From the NCBI GenBank assembly GCA_016463045.1, contig JAEMSB010000272.1, positions 1 through 6,611 on the forward strand: a stretch of DNA of 6,611 nucleotides. Reading direction: 5' to 3'. A model generated the notes under the pieces. That model saw only the letters and a list, made by a program, of their open reading frames with translations. It did no database searches and had not been told where the DNA came from. Shown here piece by piece: positions 6,014 to 6,611 of the stretch (within the stretch, counting starts at the first letter, position 1; the number at the start of each line of letters is the position of its first letter). Origin of the DNA: Niveispirillum sp. Its GTDB lineage: Bacteria; Pseudomonadota; Alphaproteobacteria; Azospirillales; Azospirillaceae. The position numbers were made by a program, and so were the translations under genes.

Positions 6014-6611
6014 ACACGCTGGGACTAAGCCTCGCCTATCTGCGTCGCCGCCCGCTGACCACGGGGTTGAACCTGCTGCTGCTGGCGCTTGGTATCGCCC
6101 TGATCGCCTTTCTGCTGCTGCTGGAACGCGGGCTGGAAAGCCGGTTGTCGCGCGATGTCGCCGGTATCGATATGGTGGTGGGGGCCAAGGGCAGCCCCTT
6201 GCAACTGGTTCTGTCGGCTGTCTTGCAGGTGGACGTCCCCACTGGCAATGTTCCCCTGGCCGCACTGGAAACGCTGCGCCGCAACCCCCTGGTCAAACAG
6301 GCCGTGCCCGTTGCCATGGGCGACAGTTTCGGCAGTTTCCGCATCCTGGGCACCGAACCCGCCTATATCGACCATTATGGCGGCACGCTGTCATCGGGCC
6401 GGATGTTCGCGGAACCGATGGAGGCCGTGCTGGGTGCCGATGTCGCGGCGGCATCTGGTCTGGGCCTGGGCAGCCCGCTGATTGGCACCCACGGCCTGAC
6501 GGCGGGGGGCGAGGCGCATGTGGGCATGCCCTACCGTGTCGTCGGCATCCTGGCGCGCACCGGCACCGTGCTGGACCGGCTGGTACTGACGCCCGTCGCC
6601 AGTTTCTGGGC
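6010..6611 (+). CDS. FtsX/MacB-type ABC transporter permease (3' truncated by window)
   Basis: The ATG at 6010 overlaps the ATPase stop and the frame stays open to the window edge, giving 200 codons of an expected roughly 400-residue protein. The N-terminus has a short basic segment (YLRRRP), then one membrane helix (about 18-38, rich in Leu), as in MacB/FtsX permeases. An extracytoplasmic MacB-like domain follows, with DMVVGAKGSPLQ (54-65), a stretch around VDVPTGNVPL (74-83), and later VGILARTGTVLDRLVL. The VVGAKGSPLQ ... PTGN combination is one I associate with permeases of the ZrgC/PA4065 kind rather than with LolC/E or MacB itself; this is from memory and not verified. The remaining three helices should lie beyond the window. 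Translational coupling with the ATPase indicates that they form one transporter. Confidence 0.88.
   Translation, partial: MNTLGLSLAYLRRRPLTTGLNLLLLALGIALIAFLLLLERGLESRLSRDVAGIDMVVGAKGSPLQLVLSAVLQVDVPTGNVPLAALETLRRNPLVKQAVPVAMGDSFGSFRILGTEPAYIDHYGGTLSSGRMFAEPMEAVLGADVAAASGLGLGSPLIGTHGLTAGGEAHVGMPYRVVGILARTGTVLDRLVLTPVASFW

Noticed and set aside
5711..6265. 184-codon minus-strand frame across the ATPase/permease junction
   Set aside because: It is antisense to the conserved ABC signature and Walker B regions and has no domain of its own.

Overview
The window is a stretch of high-GC proteobacterial chromosome. Gene content, strong G/C preference at third codon positions and the style of the Kdp proteins suggest an alphaproteobacterium, perhaps of the Azospirillaceae/Rhodospirillales type. 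That placement is inference; no rRNA or other phylogenetic marker is present. All recognisable genes lie on the + strand. No tRNA, rRNA, insertion sequence, CRISPR array or phage gene was seen.

Positions 1-4690 hold the 3' part of a high-affinity potassium uptake locus in the order kdpB (3' end only), kdpC, kdpD, kdpE. KdpB and KdpC belong to the K+-pumping KdpFABC P-type ATPase. KdpD (sensor kinase) and KdpE (response regulator) form the two-component system that normally switches the pump on under K+ limitation. kdpB and kdpC are 12 nt apart and kdpD and kdpE overlap by 4 nt (ATGA). kdpC and kdpD are separated by about 110 nt containing a perfect 15-bp inverted repeat followed by a T-rich run, which looks like an intrinsic terminator or attenuator separating the pump genes from their regulators.

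Positions 4691-4903 are non-coding or degenerate. They contain two weak hairpins, a stretch that reads like a protein fragment without a start codon, and a plausible promoter overlapped by an AT-rich dyad. A small gene (4904-5227, 107 aa) follows. It has no name I can give; it shows a weak ribosome-modulation-factor-like pattern and an N-terminal Cys/His cluster.

Positions 5228-5347 are an AT-rich intergenic region carrying a second, inverted copy of the same operator-like motif. After it come an ABC transporter ATPase (ending at 6013) and, overlapping by ATGA, an FtsX/MacB-type permease that runs off the window. This pair resembles the Zur-regulated ATPase/permease pair of the zrg operon (Vibrio) and PA4063-4066 (Pseudomonas). 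With the two Zur-like motifs, the right-hand part may be a zinc-limitation module next to the potassium-limitation module; this is the most interesting hypothesis in the window.
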